Shown: positions 1 through 7,298, numbered from the stretch's first letter. The stretch is 12,014 bases of DNA from Prevotella sp. CAG:924 (GCA_000431975.1 HF988447.1:1-12014), one strand, 5' to 3'. Numbers and translations: made by a program. The notes: generated by a model from the letters alone, not told the origin.

Positions 1-55
1 GCTAAACAATCCCCTAGGTTTATCGGGTGAGCCTACTTGAAACTAAAGGAAAGGA

Positions 56-133
56 ATGGAATTATCTTACAGGTCGAATGGCCTTGAACAATTACAGGAT
101 GAGATTGAGCAAAAATTGAAAAAACAATCGTAG
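56..133 (+). CDS. Doubtful 25-codon small ORF
   Basis: An ATG at 56-58 follows a purine-rich stretch (AAAGGAAAGGA) that would serve as a ribosome binding site, and the frame runs to a TAG at 131-133. The peptide is hydrophilic, rich in Glu, Gln and Lys, and its second half (about residues 9-24) could form a charged helix. A TAA at 44-46 closes the frame upstream, so it is not simply the end of a longer gene in this frame. I recognise no family, and a frame this short is expected by chance. It is listed only because of the ribosome-binding-site-like sequence. Confidence 0.13.
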   Translation: MELSYRSNGLEQLQDEIEQKLKKQS

Positions 134-347
134 CAGTTCAGGTAAGATTCTCATCATATCAGACCATACACGGCCCGTCCATCTTGCACATCCTGACAGT
201 AGAGATCTTATGCAAAAAAACAAATGACTCTTGATATGAGCGGAAAGCCTTCCCTCCATAAGAGACTGAGCAGAACCAGCAACAAGACCGAAGACTGTGG
301 TTCTTTGGCGCTTTGTTCGCCATTATTTCTAAAGAGCAATGCAACCT

Positions 348-442
348 GTATTGAAGCTGTTTTTTTACCCGTATTGAAGGAATATAGGTGACTTGCCTCT
401 TGCAGCTAAGTGCATCTACCCTTGCAGCTATCATGCATTTTT
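348..442. repeat. Two pairs of short direct repeats with 22-23 bp period
   Basis: GTATTGAAG occurs at 348-356 and 371-379, an offset of 23. CTTGCAGCTA occurs at 399-408 and 421-430, an offset of 22, and each copy of the latter is followed within a few bases by TGCAT. The copies diverge between these cores, so these are imperfect tandem duplications of about two helical turns. They sit just downstream of the aminotransferase stop codon. They could be binding-site repeats, decayed mobile DNA or chance. Confidence 0.35.
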
Positions 443-473
443 CGGGCACATAGGAATCAGATCTTTGCCATAT

Positions 474-1610
474 TTATCTATTCGGCCATTGATTGATCAC
501 TTCCACGACCCTTTCTACTTCTCCATCTGTCATAGCCTGATTACACGGGAGGGACAGTTCGGTAAGATGAAGCTCTTCGGTAACGGGCAAGGACAAGGAA
601 GCCCATTCGCGATAGCACTCCTGATGATGGGGAGGGATAGGATAATGAATCTGCGTACCTATACCCTTCTCCTTCAGATATTGCTGAAGGCCGTCCCGAT
701 GATGACAAAACACAGGAAAGATATGAAACACATTATCCACGTCCCTATCCTGCTGATAGGGCAGACGGATGGACGGATGAACAATATGCTGCTGATAATA
801 ATGGGCTATGTCACGACGACGCTGATTATCCTCATCAAGATACCGTAACCTGACACTGAGGACGGCAGCCTGTATCTCATCCAGTCGACTGTTACGGCCC
901 TTATAAGGGAATACGTACTTCCTAGACGATCCGTAATTACCTAAGGTACGTAGCATACCGGCAAGTGCCTCATCACTGGTCGTCACAGCTCCGGCATCAC
1001 CTAAGGCTCCAAGATTCTTGCCAGGATAGAAAGAATGGGCTGCAGCATCACCCAGCGAACCGGTACGTACCATACTGCTTTCTCCCTTTTCAGATACCGC
1101 CACCTGACAACCATGAGCCTGCGCATTGTCCTCCAACAACAGCAGATGGTGCCGGCGACACAAATCCGCTATTCGTGGCGTCCATGCCGAACGGCCATAT
1201 AGATGGACTATCATCACGGCACGTGTCCTTGCCGTGAGCGCTGCCTCCAGACGCGTGTCATCTATCTCCAGTGAATCCATGCCCGGCTCGACCAGCACAG
1301 GTACAAGGCCATTCTCCGTGATCGATAGTAGGGTGGCTATAAAGGTGTTGGCAGGCACAAGCACTTCATCCCCATCCTTCAAACGGCCCAACTCCTTATA
1401 AGCACGAAAGATAAGTGTCAGGGCATCCAAACCATTACCGCAGCCAACACAATAACGCGTTCCGATATAACGCGCATACTCTGTCTCAAAACGGGTAGTA
1501 GCCTCACCATGAAGATACCAGCCGCTTTTCACAACATTGTCTACTGCCGTCTGAATCTCATCACCATGCAAGGCAGTGATGCGCTGAAGAGAAAGATAAG
1601 GAATGTCCAT
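474..1610 (-). CDS. DegT/DnrJ/EryC1/StrS family sugar-nucleotide aminotransferase (FdtB/QdtB-like)
   Basis: This is a PLP-dependent aminotransferase of 378 residues, the usual length for the family, which moves an amino group from glutamate onto a keto-sugar nucleotide in the cytoplasm. The fold-type I signature is clear: an EDNAQAHG motif at residues 160-167, where Asp161 should contact the PLP pyridine nitrogen, and HSFYPGKNLGALGD at 192-205 with Lys198 as the Schiff-base lysine. The N-terminal GWYLHGE (30-36) and GCGNGLDAL (56-64) blocks are also typical. The start is an ATG at 1610, 63 nt after the stop of the acyltransferase gene. Two genes upstream is a WxcM/FdtA-like ketoisomerase, so the likely substrate is a dTDP-3-keto-6-deoxyhexose and the product a 3-amino-3,6-dideoxyhexose nucleotide. 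That position is inferred from context, since the family also has C4 aminotransferases. Confidence 0.92.
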   Translation of the reverse strand: MDIPYLSLQRITALHGDEIQTAVDNVVKSGWYLHGEATTRFETEYARYIGTRYCVGCGNGLDALTLIFRAYKELGRLKDGDEVLVPANTFIATLLSITENGLVPVLVEPGMDSLEIDDTRLEAALTARTRAVMIVHLYGRSAWTPRIADLCRRHHLLLLEDNAQAHGCQVAVSEKGESSMVRTGSLGDAAAHSFYPGKNLGALGDAGAVTTSDEALAGMLRTLGNYGSSRKYVFPYKGRNSRLDEIQAAVLSVRLRYLDEDNQRRRDIAHYYQQHIVHPSIRLPYQQDRDVDNVFHIFPVFCHHRDGLQQYLKEKGIGTQIHYPIPPHHQECYREWASLSLPVTEELHLTELSLPCNQAMTDGEVERVVEVINQWPNR

Positions 1611-1673
1611 CGTCTGTCAAATTTTAGTTTACCTCTAAAGGGAACGTATACAGCTTATATCTATTTATATTAC

Positions 1674-2729
1674 TTACAATTCCCATTCATACGTGTCGTA
1701 GCAAACGCCACGACCACCGAAGCCCTCTTTCTGGAAAATGAGCGAGCTATTAAGATAATGCCCTGCATCTTCCGTCGACTTGCCAAAATCGAAATAAAGT
1801 ATGGGATCCTCTTTCACGCACCGTTGCTGCCGTTCCGGGAAGCAATCGTTAAGGAGCCAGTGGAAAAGCATGTCCAACGCGCCACAAGACTTACCTTCCG
1901 GCGATGCCGCTATATATTGGGTATGCACGACCTGCCCTGTCAGATAGAGCACAGTGCCTCCAAGTATCACATCATCGGAACAGGTACCATCCGGCTGCTG
2001 AGTCTCCGGTTCGTACACCACTGCCAGGCGGATGGCCTCCGGAAACCGCCCAACCAACAGCATCATCTCCTCCAAGGTGTGAACCGGATGGGTATGATGA
2101 ACCATAACTAGATTGTCCGTTAGGATCTTCCAGAATGCTTTCCAGTCGGGATCATCACATTGCTTCACCATCTCCGGCCGATAATCCACCATCCGGCATC
2201 GTAGATTCCGTTTCCTGGCCTTACGCAGGCCGTTCTTCGCAGAGTCTCCTACCTTCAGCTTGCTGTCAATAAGAATAGTCGAGGATATTTCTCTGACCGT
2301 TAGGCTGGCATGGCATATCTGCGTCAAGGCATAGAGGTCCTCTTGGGCAGGCTGCCGATGATAAATCCATGGCATAGCCTTATAGACTACCTTGTGAATG
2401 CCCTGCGCACGCCAGTAGGCGTTCAGTTCCTCAAACAGCTTACATACATAAGCTGCCTTGGCCTCACTGCCTGTAAGCAAGCCTCCATACGTCAGGCCTC
2501 CGTGCGAACAGATCGTTCCACCCTTGCGATGGGCCGGCAGGAGAGCATACAACCTGCCTTTACCATGGCGACGGATCAGAAGCGACGCGTCCTGAAAACG
2601 GTCGGAATGATAATCCATGTAGCCGCGGTTGAAAAGGAAAGTACCCTGGCGGGAAGAAGCGACAAAGGCATTCCATTCCTCTGCATAGGCTGACGTGTAA
2701 GGGATAATATCGAAGGCTGGCTCAGACAT
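1674..2729 (-). CDS. GNAT/FemAB-like N-acyltransferase of a surface-sugar cassette
   Basis: This 351-residue protein belongs to a Bacteroidetes group usually annotated as GNAT-family N-acetyltransferase. Its N-terminal half has the blocks GTFLFNRGYMDYHSDRF (29-45) and HGGLTYGGLL (76-85). Its C-terminus has FDFGKSTE (313-320) and a LNSSLIFQKEGFGGR block (326-340), resembling the end of FemAB/GNAT double-domain proteins. There is no signal peptide or membrane segment, so it should be cytoplasmic. The ATG at 2729 lies inside the end of the upstream cupin gene, an 8-nt overlap that implies translational coupling. Between an isomerase and an aminotransferase, it should acylate the new sugar amine. 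The acyl group cannot be read from the sequence; FemAB relatives can also use aminoacyl-tRNA. Known Fdt/Qdt pathways use left-handed beta-helix acetyltransferases here, so this would be a non-homologous replacement. Confidence 0.75.
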   Translation of the reverse strand: MSEPAFDIIPYTSAYAEEWNAFVASSRQGTFLFNRGYMDYHSDRFQDASLLIRRHGKGRLYALLPAHRKGGTICSHGGLTYGGLLTGSEAKAAYVCKLFEELNAYWRAQGIHKVVYKAMPWIYHRQPAQEDLYALTQICHASLTVREISSTILIDSKLKVGDSAKNGLRKARKRNLRCRMVDYRPEMVKQCDDPDWKAFWKILTDNLVMVHHTHPVHTLEEMMLLVGRFPEAIRLAVVYEPETQQPDGTCSDDVILGGTVLYLTGQVVHTQYIAASPEGKSCGALDMLFHWLLNDCFPERQQRCVKEDPILYFDFGKSTEDAGHYLNSSLIFQKEGFGGRGVCYDTYEWEL

Positions 2730-3132
2730 GATTCACATATTTCAAAAACTCATCATAGTCGCGGATATAATCTTCTTCCTTATAAATATCTGAAGCAAGA
2801 ACAAGACATACCGCGCCGGAAGAGAAATCATCCAGTGTTCGCCATGTTCCGGGATCGATGAGAAGTCCCTGCCAGGGATGGTTCAGAAGATAAGTCTGTG
2901 TCTCCTTCCCGTTGTCTAATGTCACAGTGAACGAGCCGCTCGTCGCAATGACAAGCTGCCGCAACGTACGATGCGCATGACCTCCCCGGCTCTCACCGGC
3001 AGGCACATCATAGACCCAATAAGCACGACGGATATCGAAAGGTACGATATCGACATCACCATGCTGGGCAAAAGTAAGATTGCCCCGCGGATCATAGATG
3101 CGGGGCAATGTAATGATTCTTCCGAGTGTCAT
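2722..3132 (-). CDS. WxcM/FdtA-like dTDP-sugar 3,4-ketoisomerase (cupin)
   Basis: This is a small single-domain cupin of 136 residues, the normal size for FdtA/QdtA-type enzymes. These convert dTDP-4-keto-6-deoxyglucose to a 3-keto isomer, the step before amination at C3. The diagnostic block is ESRGGHAHRTLRQ (47-59); His52 and His54 match the catalytic histidine pair of the family. An early PRIYDPRGNLTF segment (10-21) and the C-terminal YIRDYDEFL (122-130) are also characteristic. The sequence does not settle galacto (FdtA) versus gluco (QdtA) product. The gene starts at an ATG at 3132, 72 nt after purT, and ends in a TGA that overlaps the start of the acyltransferase gene. No dTDP-glucose synthase or dehydratase gene is in the window, so the precursor must come from elsewhere. 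Confidence 0.87.
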   Translation of the reverse strand: MTLGRIITLPRIYDPRGNLTFAQHGDVDIVPFDIRRAYWVYDVPAGESRGGHAHRTLRQLVIATSGSFTVTLDNGKETQTYLLNHPWQGLLIDPGTWRTLDDFSSGAVCLVLASDIYKEEDYIRDYDEFLKYVNHV

Positions 3133-3175
3133 TTGAATATTTATCGACAGACCGCCTAGAAAGACCTTATGCCTT

Positions 3176-3194
3176 CCAAAGCGTCCGCCTTTGG
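3176..3194. other. Small hairpin between purT and the sugar genes
   Basis: CCAAAG at 3176-3181 and CTTTGG at 3189-3194 form a 6-bp perfect inverted repeat with a 7-nt loop, placed 10 nt beyond the purT stop. No T-run follows on the minus strand, so it is a weak candidate for termination or RNA processing between purT and the ketoisomerase gene. Confidence 0.3.
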
Positions 3195-3204
3195 TAGCTA
3201 ACCG

Positions 3205-4386
3205 TTACTTCTTCATATAAGGATCGGTACCCAACACGGTCTTGGCAAGCCGTTTAGCTTTGTCGCGCAAGGCATTGACATCGTCACCCACCTCACCATA
3301 ACAGAGCACAACGCCCATACGGCGACCCACATGTGCTTCGGGCTTGCCGAAGAGACGGATACGCGTATGATCCTCTTTGAGAGCCTTCTCAAGATGATAA
3401 TCCAAAGGCTTCTCCGACTCCACAGGAGAGAGTATCACAGCCGATGCGCCGCAATGCTCAAGATGGATGGCCGGGATAGGCAGTCCCATCACGGCACGGA
3501 AATGCAACTCAAACTCCGAGAGATTGGTTGTATGGCCAAGCGTCACCATACCTGTGTCGTGCGGACGTGGCGAGAGCTCTGAGAAGATCACCTCTCCCTG
3601 CTTGGTAAGGAAAAACTCTACACCCCAGATTCCATAGCCGGTAAGGGCATGGGTCACCTTCTCTGCCATCGTCTGTGCTGTTTTCAGTGCTTCAGGGCTG
3701 ATGGCATAAGGCTGCCACGACTCACGATAGTCGCCGCCCTTCTGTACATGTCCGATAGGCGGGCAGAAAAGCGTAGGACCATTTTTCTGGGTAACCGTAA
3801 GAAGAGTGAACTCAGAATCAAAATCGATAAACTCCTCAATGATCACTTCCTTCACATCGCCACGGCCTTCCTCCATAGCCTCACGGAAAGCCTCACGCAA
3901 CTCCTCATCATTATGGACATAGCTCTGCCCATGACCACTGGAGCTCATCAGCGGCTTCACGACACAGGGGAAGCCGATCGTGTCAGCGGCCTTCTTAAAC
4001 TCATCAAAGGTCTTTGCATAGAAATACTTGGCTGTTCTTAAACCAAGCTCTCTGGATGCGAGATCACGAATAGCACGACGATTCATCGTATAGTTCACGG
4101 CACGGGCAGAAGGAACGACCTGTATGCCCTCTTTCTCGAAGTCGATCAGACGTTCGGTACGAATAGCCTCGATCTCCGGTACGATAACATCGGGCTTGTG
4201 TTTCTCAACAACAGCTGTAAGGGCATCACCGTCGAGCATGGAAAAGATCTCACGCTCATCAGCCACCTGCATGGCCGGTGCGTTGTCGTAACGGTCGCAA
4301 GCGATGACATACTGTCCGGCACGTTTAGCCGCGATAGTAAACTCCTTGCCCAGCTCACCTGAGCCCAATAATAATATCTTTTTCAT
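3205..4386 (-). CDS. purT: Phosphoribosylglycinamide formyltransferase 2 (formate-dependent GAR transformylase)
   Basis: PurT makes formylglycinamide ribonucleotide from GAR, formate and ATP, the third step of de novo purine synthesis, without a folate cofactor. The product is 393 residues, matching the roughly 392 of the Escherichia coli enzyme, and aligns by eye along its whole length. Visible blocks are LLGSGELGKE (6-15), the substrate-binding IVPEIEAIRTERL (68-80), the ATP-grasp segment VVKPLMSSSGHGQ (142-154, Lys144), KGGDYRESWQP (216-226), and metal-binding acids at Glu257 (GVEFF) and Glu270 in FSELSPRPHDTGMVTL (268-283). The C-terminal ARRM-like domain is present (IRLFGKPEAHVGRRMG). 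The start is an ATG at 4386, 34 nt after the small upstream gene, so it is probably co-transcribed with the phosphoesterase operon. No other purine gene is in the window. Confidence 0.97.
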   Translation of the reverse strand: MKKILLLGSGELGKEFTIAAKRAGQYVIACDRYDNAPAMQVADEREIFSMLDGDALTAVVEKHKPDVIVPEIEAIRTERLIDFEKEGIQVVPSARAVNYTMNRRAIRDLASRELGLRTAKYFYAKTFDEFKKAADTIGFPCVVKPLMSSSGHGQSYVHNDEELREAFREAMEEGRGDVKEVIIEEFIDFDSEFTLLTVTQKNGPTLFCPPIGHVQKGGDYRESWQPYAISPEALKTAQTMAEKVTHALTGYGIWGVEFFLTKQGEVIFSELSPRPHDTGMVTLGHTTNLSEFELHFRAVMGLPIPAIHLEHCGASAVILSPVESEKPLDYHLEKALKEDHTRIRLFGKPEAHVGRRMGVVLCYGEVGDDVNALRDKAKRLAKTVLGTDPYMKK

Positions 4387-4420
4387 TCTATATAATGAGT
4401 TTTAATGAGAACTACCTTAC

Positions 4421-4711
4421 TTATTGTGGTTTGATCATCTGCCACTCCGGGGTGACGGCTATCTGGCGGAGATCATGTTCCACAAGCTGTATAAGCTGTT
4501 CCTCCGTCAGGCCATGAGCACGGGCTATATCGACCGGCGACTGTCTGGTCATTCCAAAAAGACCATAAAGAGCCGCAAAGACCTGATCGTGACCCGGGGG
4601 AAGGAGCATCAGCAACCGCTGTATCATTCCTTCCTTCTGCTGGTCTCGAAGCATACGCAACCGGCCCATACGCTCGAGATAATCATTCAGTTCTTTTGAT
4701 ATGTGATCCAT
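4421..4711 (-). CDS. Small protein resembling sigma-70 region 4 (96 residues)
   Basis: I do not recognise this as a named family. From the ATG at 4711 it encodes 96 residues, starting 11 nt after the stop of the metallophosphoesterase gene. An in-frame reading could begin further upstream, but that would overlap the phosphoesterase, and the spacing favours 4711. Residues 6-37 are charged and leucine-rich and likely form one long helix. Residues 37-84 look like sigma-70 region 4: LPPGHDQVFAALYGLFG (37-53) recalls the first helices ending in the YGL-G turn, and SPVDIARAHGLTEEQL (58-73) has helix-turn-helix spacing, followed by an IQLVEHDLRQI helix (74-84). The basic recognition residues of true region 4 (RVRQIE) are replaced by the neutral/acidic EEQLIQLVE, so promoter binding is doubtful. 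It may be an adaptor or anti-sigma-like protein. No membrane segment is seen. Confidence 0.75.
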   Translation of the reverse strand: MDHISKELNDYLERMGRLRMLRDQQKEGMIQRLLMLLPPGHDQVFAALYGLFGMTRQSPVDIARAHGLTEEQLIQLVEHDLRQIAVTPEWQMIKPQ

Positions 4712-4722
4712 TATGCAAAAAG

Positions 4723-5232
4723 CTATAATCGGTTGGTATGCGGGCCGAGACGTACGACCTCGCAATCCTTAAATTCCTTACCGTCAACAGTGAGCCGTAC
4801 CAGCGTGCGTTCACGGTGCCACCCCATCATACCGGCTGCACCGGGATTGATATGAAGCAGTTGGAGCGTCTTGTCATACTGCACCTTCAATATGTGAGAA
4901 TGCCCAGCTATAAAGAGATCAGGCGGTGAGGCCATCAGACGCGGAGCTATCGACCGGTCATAACGGCCGGGATATCCCCCGATATGCTTTAACAATACAT
5001 CAGCCTCCTCACAGCGGAAACGCAATATCTCCGGATAGCGCAAACGCAGATCACCTCCGTCACAATTGCCATAGACCGCACGGAACACCGGGCCAAGGTC
5101 CTCAAACCTATCGGCCAGTTCCACCGTACCGATATCACCGGCATGCCATATCTCATCACAATCCTTAAGATACGTAACATACTGAGGATCCCAATAGCCA
5201 TGCGTGTCGGAAATAATTCCTATCCGTTTCAT
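4723..5232 (-). CDS. YfcE/MJ0936-type metallophosphoesterase
   Basis: This is a compact calcineurin-like phosphodiesterase of 169 residues, typical for the YfcE/MJ0936 subfamily, which hydrolyses phosphodiesters with two metal ions. The metal-ligand motifs appear in order: ISDTHG (7-12; Asp9, His11), HAGDIG (30-35; Asp33), GNCDG (55-59; Asn56), LKHIGGYPGRYD around residues 81-92, GHSH near residue 110, and NPGA in the C-terminal part. No signal peptide is seen, so it is cytoplasmic. Its ATG at 5232-5230 shares bases with the TGA of the upstream kinase-like gene (ATGA, 4-nt overlap), a sign of translational coupling. The natural substrate of this subfamily is not established and the neighbours do not reveal it. 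Confidence 0.93.
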   Translation of the reverse strand: MKRIGIISDTHGYWDPQYVTYLKDCDEIWHAGDIGTVELADRFEDLGPVFRAVYGNCDGGDLRLRYPEILRFRCEEADVLLKHIGGYPGRYDRSIAPRLMASPPDLFIAGHSHILKVQYDKTLQLLHINPGAAGMMGWHRERTLVRLTVDGKEFKDCEVVRLGPHTNRL

Positions 5233-5855
5233 TTGAACTTCTTATTAACGACCTCCGCTATCAGACGCTCCGTCTCTGCTATGCCCAAAAGAGAAGAGTC
5301 AATGCACAGGTCATAGCTCTCTGCCGCTCCCCAGCGCTTTCCCGTATAATAATTATAGTAGGAAGAGCGTGCAGCCTCGCTCTCACGGATAAACTTCTGA
5401 GCCTCCTCACGCGTGATATGTTTACTTTCGCTTATCCGCATGATGCGATCAGACATAGGAGCCGTAATGAATACACTCATCACATAAGGGCGGTCACGAA
5501 GAATATAGTCAGCCGTGCGACCTACGAAAATACAATTTTCCTTGTCGGCCACCTCACGGATGACATCACTCTGCAGTTTGTACAGGTTCTCGTCAGAAAG
5601 ATTATTGCGATAGATATTACTGCAAGATGCGAAAGGCAGATGCAGGTGGGTAATGGAATGGAAAAAACCTTTATGCTCGTCGTTCTTCTCAAAGAACTGT
5701 TCGGCAAAGCCGCTTTCCTTAGCAGCCATATTGATAAGTTCCTTATCGTAAACTTTGCAGTCGAGGACATTGGCAAGATGGCGGGCAATGGTCAGTCCAC
5801 CACTTCCTACCTGTCGTCCAAGGCATATAATAAAATGTCGGTCAGATATTGGCAT
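5229..5855 (-). CDS. Cytidylate-kinase-like family protein
   Basis: This is a P-loop NTPase of 208 residues in the cytidylate-kinase-like group, distinct from housekeeping Cmk. The Walker A region is ICLGRQVGSGGLTIARHLA (10-28), with the GRQ-GSGG form characteristic of this group. VYDKELINMAAKESG follows, matching the usual YDKEL-I block. The segment IFVGRTADYILRD lies in the middle, and the C-terminal half carries Arg-rich lid-like sequences (SDRIMRISESKHITREEA). A nucleoside-monophosphate kinase activity is plausible, but the substrate of this group is not firmly known. The gene starts at an ATG at 5855, 4 nt after the MATE stop codon, and overlaps the phosphoesterase gene by 4 nt, so the three form one operon. 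Confidence 0.9.
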   Translation of the reverse strand: MPISDRHFIICLGRQVGSGGLTIARHLANVLDCKVYDKELINMAAKESGFAEQFFEKNDEHKGFFHSITHLHLPFASCSNIYRNNLSDENLYKLQSDVIREVADKENCIFVGRTADYILRDRPYVMSVFITAPMSDRIMRISESKHITREEAQKFIRESEAARSSYYNYYTGKRWGAAESYDLCIDSSLLGIAETERLIAEVVNKKFK

Positions 5856-5859
5856 AAGT

Positions 5860-7281
5860 CTAATCGTTTTTCTGGTTATTGTTTTTTAAAGAAGTTTCAA
5901 CTGCTGCCTTACGTTCCATATTTTCTTCATGTATGCGTTTGAAGACGCGCATATAATGCACCATGATCAACGCAGTAACTACACAAGCGACCGTATCAGC
6001 GCAAGGCAATGACGCCCACACGCCCTTCAATCCGAAGAAGATTGGCAATACACCCAAAAGGGGCAGTAGGAAAAGAAGCTGTCGTGAAAGGGAGAGGAAG
6101 ATAGATATCTTCACTTTACCGATACACTGGAAGAAATTAGTCACAACCATCTGATAGCCGACAATAGGGAATACCAGCATCAGGATGCGCAGACCGATGA
6201 TCGATTTAGAGATCATCAATGCGTCCTTGGTGAAAAGACGGACACAATAATAAGGAGCGAACATGGCAAGCAGCCATCCAAAGACCATCACTCCAGTGGC
6301 CGCAATGATGGTACACTTCAAGACACCCATAAGGCGATCGAACTTCTGTGCTCCGAAATTATAACCGGCTATAGGTTGCATACCTTGGTTGAGTCCGATG
6401 ACGATCATCACAAAGATAAAAGCGATCTTATTGGCAATGCCGTAAGCACCGACCGCATAGTCGCCACCATAGCGTACAAGCTGATTGTTGATGAAAATCA
6501 CCACAATGCACGATGTGGCATTCATACAGAAAGGCGATACACCAATAGCCAGGATGTTCTTAACGATATCACTTTTAAGAGAATAAATGCCACGACGATA
6601 ATGGAGCAGCTCTTTCTTCTGACTGAAGAGCCAGAACTGATAGACCAAAGCAATGGCCTGCGCCAGGATCGTAGCGATGGCCGCACCACGGATACCCAAA
6701 TTCAGTCCCCAAGGGAAGATAAAGATTGGGTCCATGATCGAATTAAGGATCACTGTAAAGATAGTGGCGTTCATGGCCTGACGAGGCTTAGAGGCAGCAC
6801 GTAACAGCGCGTTCTGACCGAGATAAGTCTGTGTAATGACATTGCCCGCCATGATGATGAGCATATAGTCACGCGCATAGGGCAGCGTAGCGTCACTCGC
6901 TCCAAAGAAACGAAGCAACGGATCCATAAAAATGAGACAGACCACCGACATGGCAATACCTAACACCACATTGAGCGTAAGGGTATTACCAAGAATGTTC
7001 TCGGCCATGCCATAGTCTCGCTGTCCAAGCTTTACACTGATGAATGTGGAAGAGCCGATGCCGACAGCTGCACCAAATGCACCCGTTAGGTTCATAAACG
7101 GGAAAGTAATGGCAAGACCTGAGATAGCCATAGGGCCTACTCCTTGGCCGATGAAAATAGAGTCGACCATGTTGTAAAGGGACGATGCCAACATTGCCAC
7201 AATGGCAGGCAAGGCATATTGCCGCAGCAAGCGTCCAACGGGCTTTGTACCCAGTTCGAGAGTTTTTTGCTTATTATCCAT
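5860..7281 (-). CDS. MATE family multidrug efflux transporter
   Basis: This is an inner-membrane cation-coupled antiporter of the MATE superfamily, DinF-like branch, that exports drugs or metabolites. From the ATG at 7281 it has 473 residues, a normal length with room for the usual 12 membrane helices in two homologous halves. Typical blocks are LGTKPVGRLLRQYALP (10-25), SLYNMVDSIFIG (34-45), the GASDATLPYARDYM segment (127-140) and NSIMDPIFIFPWGLNLGIRGAA (180-201). The frame is open further upstream to a TTG at 7311, but the ATG at 7281 matches the family's usual N-terminus. It is the first gene of the operon with the kinase-like and phosphoesterase genes. The substrate is unknown. The C-terminal tail (about 25 residues) is charged and cytoplasmic. 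Confidence 0.95.
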   Translation of the reverse strand: MDNKQKTLELGTKPVGRLLRQYALPAIVAMLASSLYNMVDSIFIGQGVGPMAISGLAITFPFMNLTGAFGAAVGIGSSTFISVKLGQRDYGMAENILGNTLTLNVVLGIAMSVVCLIFMDPLLRFFGASDATLPYARDYMLIIMAGNVITQTYLGQNALLRAASKPRQAMNATIFTVILNSIMDPIFIFPWGLNLGIRGAAIATILAQAIALVYQFWLFSQKKELLHYRRGIYSLKSDIVKNILAIGVSPFCMNATSCIVVIFINNQLVRYGGDYAVGAYGIANKIAFIFVMIVIGLNQGMQPIAGYNFGAQKFDRLMGVLKCTIIAATGVMVFGWLLAMFAPYYCVRLFTKDALMISKSIIGLRILMLVFPIVGYQMVVTNFFQCIGKVKISIFLSLSRQLLFLLPLLGVLPIFFGLKGVWASLPCADTVACVVTALIMVHYMRVFKRIHEENMERKAAVETSLKNNNQKND

Positions 7282-7298
7282 ATACGTATGCAAAGATA
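7282..7298 (-). promoter_or_regulatory. Possible Bacteroidetes -7 promoter box before the MATE gene
   Basis: On the minus strand TATCTTTG (7298-7291) matches the Bacteroidetes -7 consensus TAnnTTTG exactly, and only 9 nt separate it from the MATE ATG at 7281. Transcription from here would give an almost leaderless mRNA. I do not see a convincing -33 TTTG at the expected distance (a TTTG lies only about 10 nt upstream), so this is a tentative call. Confidence 0.35.

Larger units (their letters stand above)
1..473. other. Gene-poor left edge, no supported gene
   Basis: I see no confident gene in these 473 bases. On the plus strand the first bases stay open only to a TGA at 28-30 (frame 1) or 37-39 (frame 2), which could be the tail of an off-window gene but is too short to identify. 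There is one 25-codon frame at 56-133. A 96-codon minus frame at 159-449 starts with GTG and has a Cys/Arg/Ser-rich composition unlike any family I know, so I do not call it. The stretch is more A/T-rich than the genes to its right. It contains a T7 run at 360-366 and two pairs of short direct repeats (GTATTGAAG at 348 and 371; CTTGCAGCTA at 399 and 421). It may be a decayed region or simple intergenic DNA. Confidence 0.6.

Noticed and set aside
340..366. Possible plus-strand terminator ending in a T7 run
   Set aside because: The T-run is real, but no stable stem precedes it; AGCAAT and ATTGAAGCT pair only with a bulge.
159..449. 96-codon minus-strand open frame in the left edge
   Set aside because: GTG start, no clear ribosome binding site, Cys/Arg/Ser-rich product with no recognisable motif, in an otherwise gene-free stretch; most likely a chance frame.
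393..848. 151-codon plus-strand frame running into the aminotransferase
   Set aside because: Mostly antisense to the conserved aminotransferase, with no family motif in its product.
1611..1640. Possible -7 box before the aminotransferase
   Set aside because: On the minus strand TAAAATTTG has three bases between TA and TTTG rather than two, and the gene is plausibly co-transcribed with the acyltransferase 63 nt upstream.
1509..2111. 200-codon plus-strand frame opposite the acyltransferase and aminotransferase
   Set aside because: Antisense to two well-supported genes, spans their intergenic gap without any recognisable domain, and has no convincing ribosome binding site.
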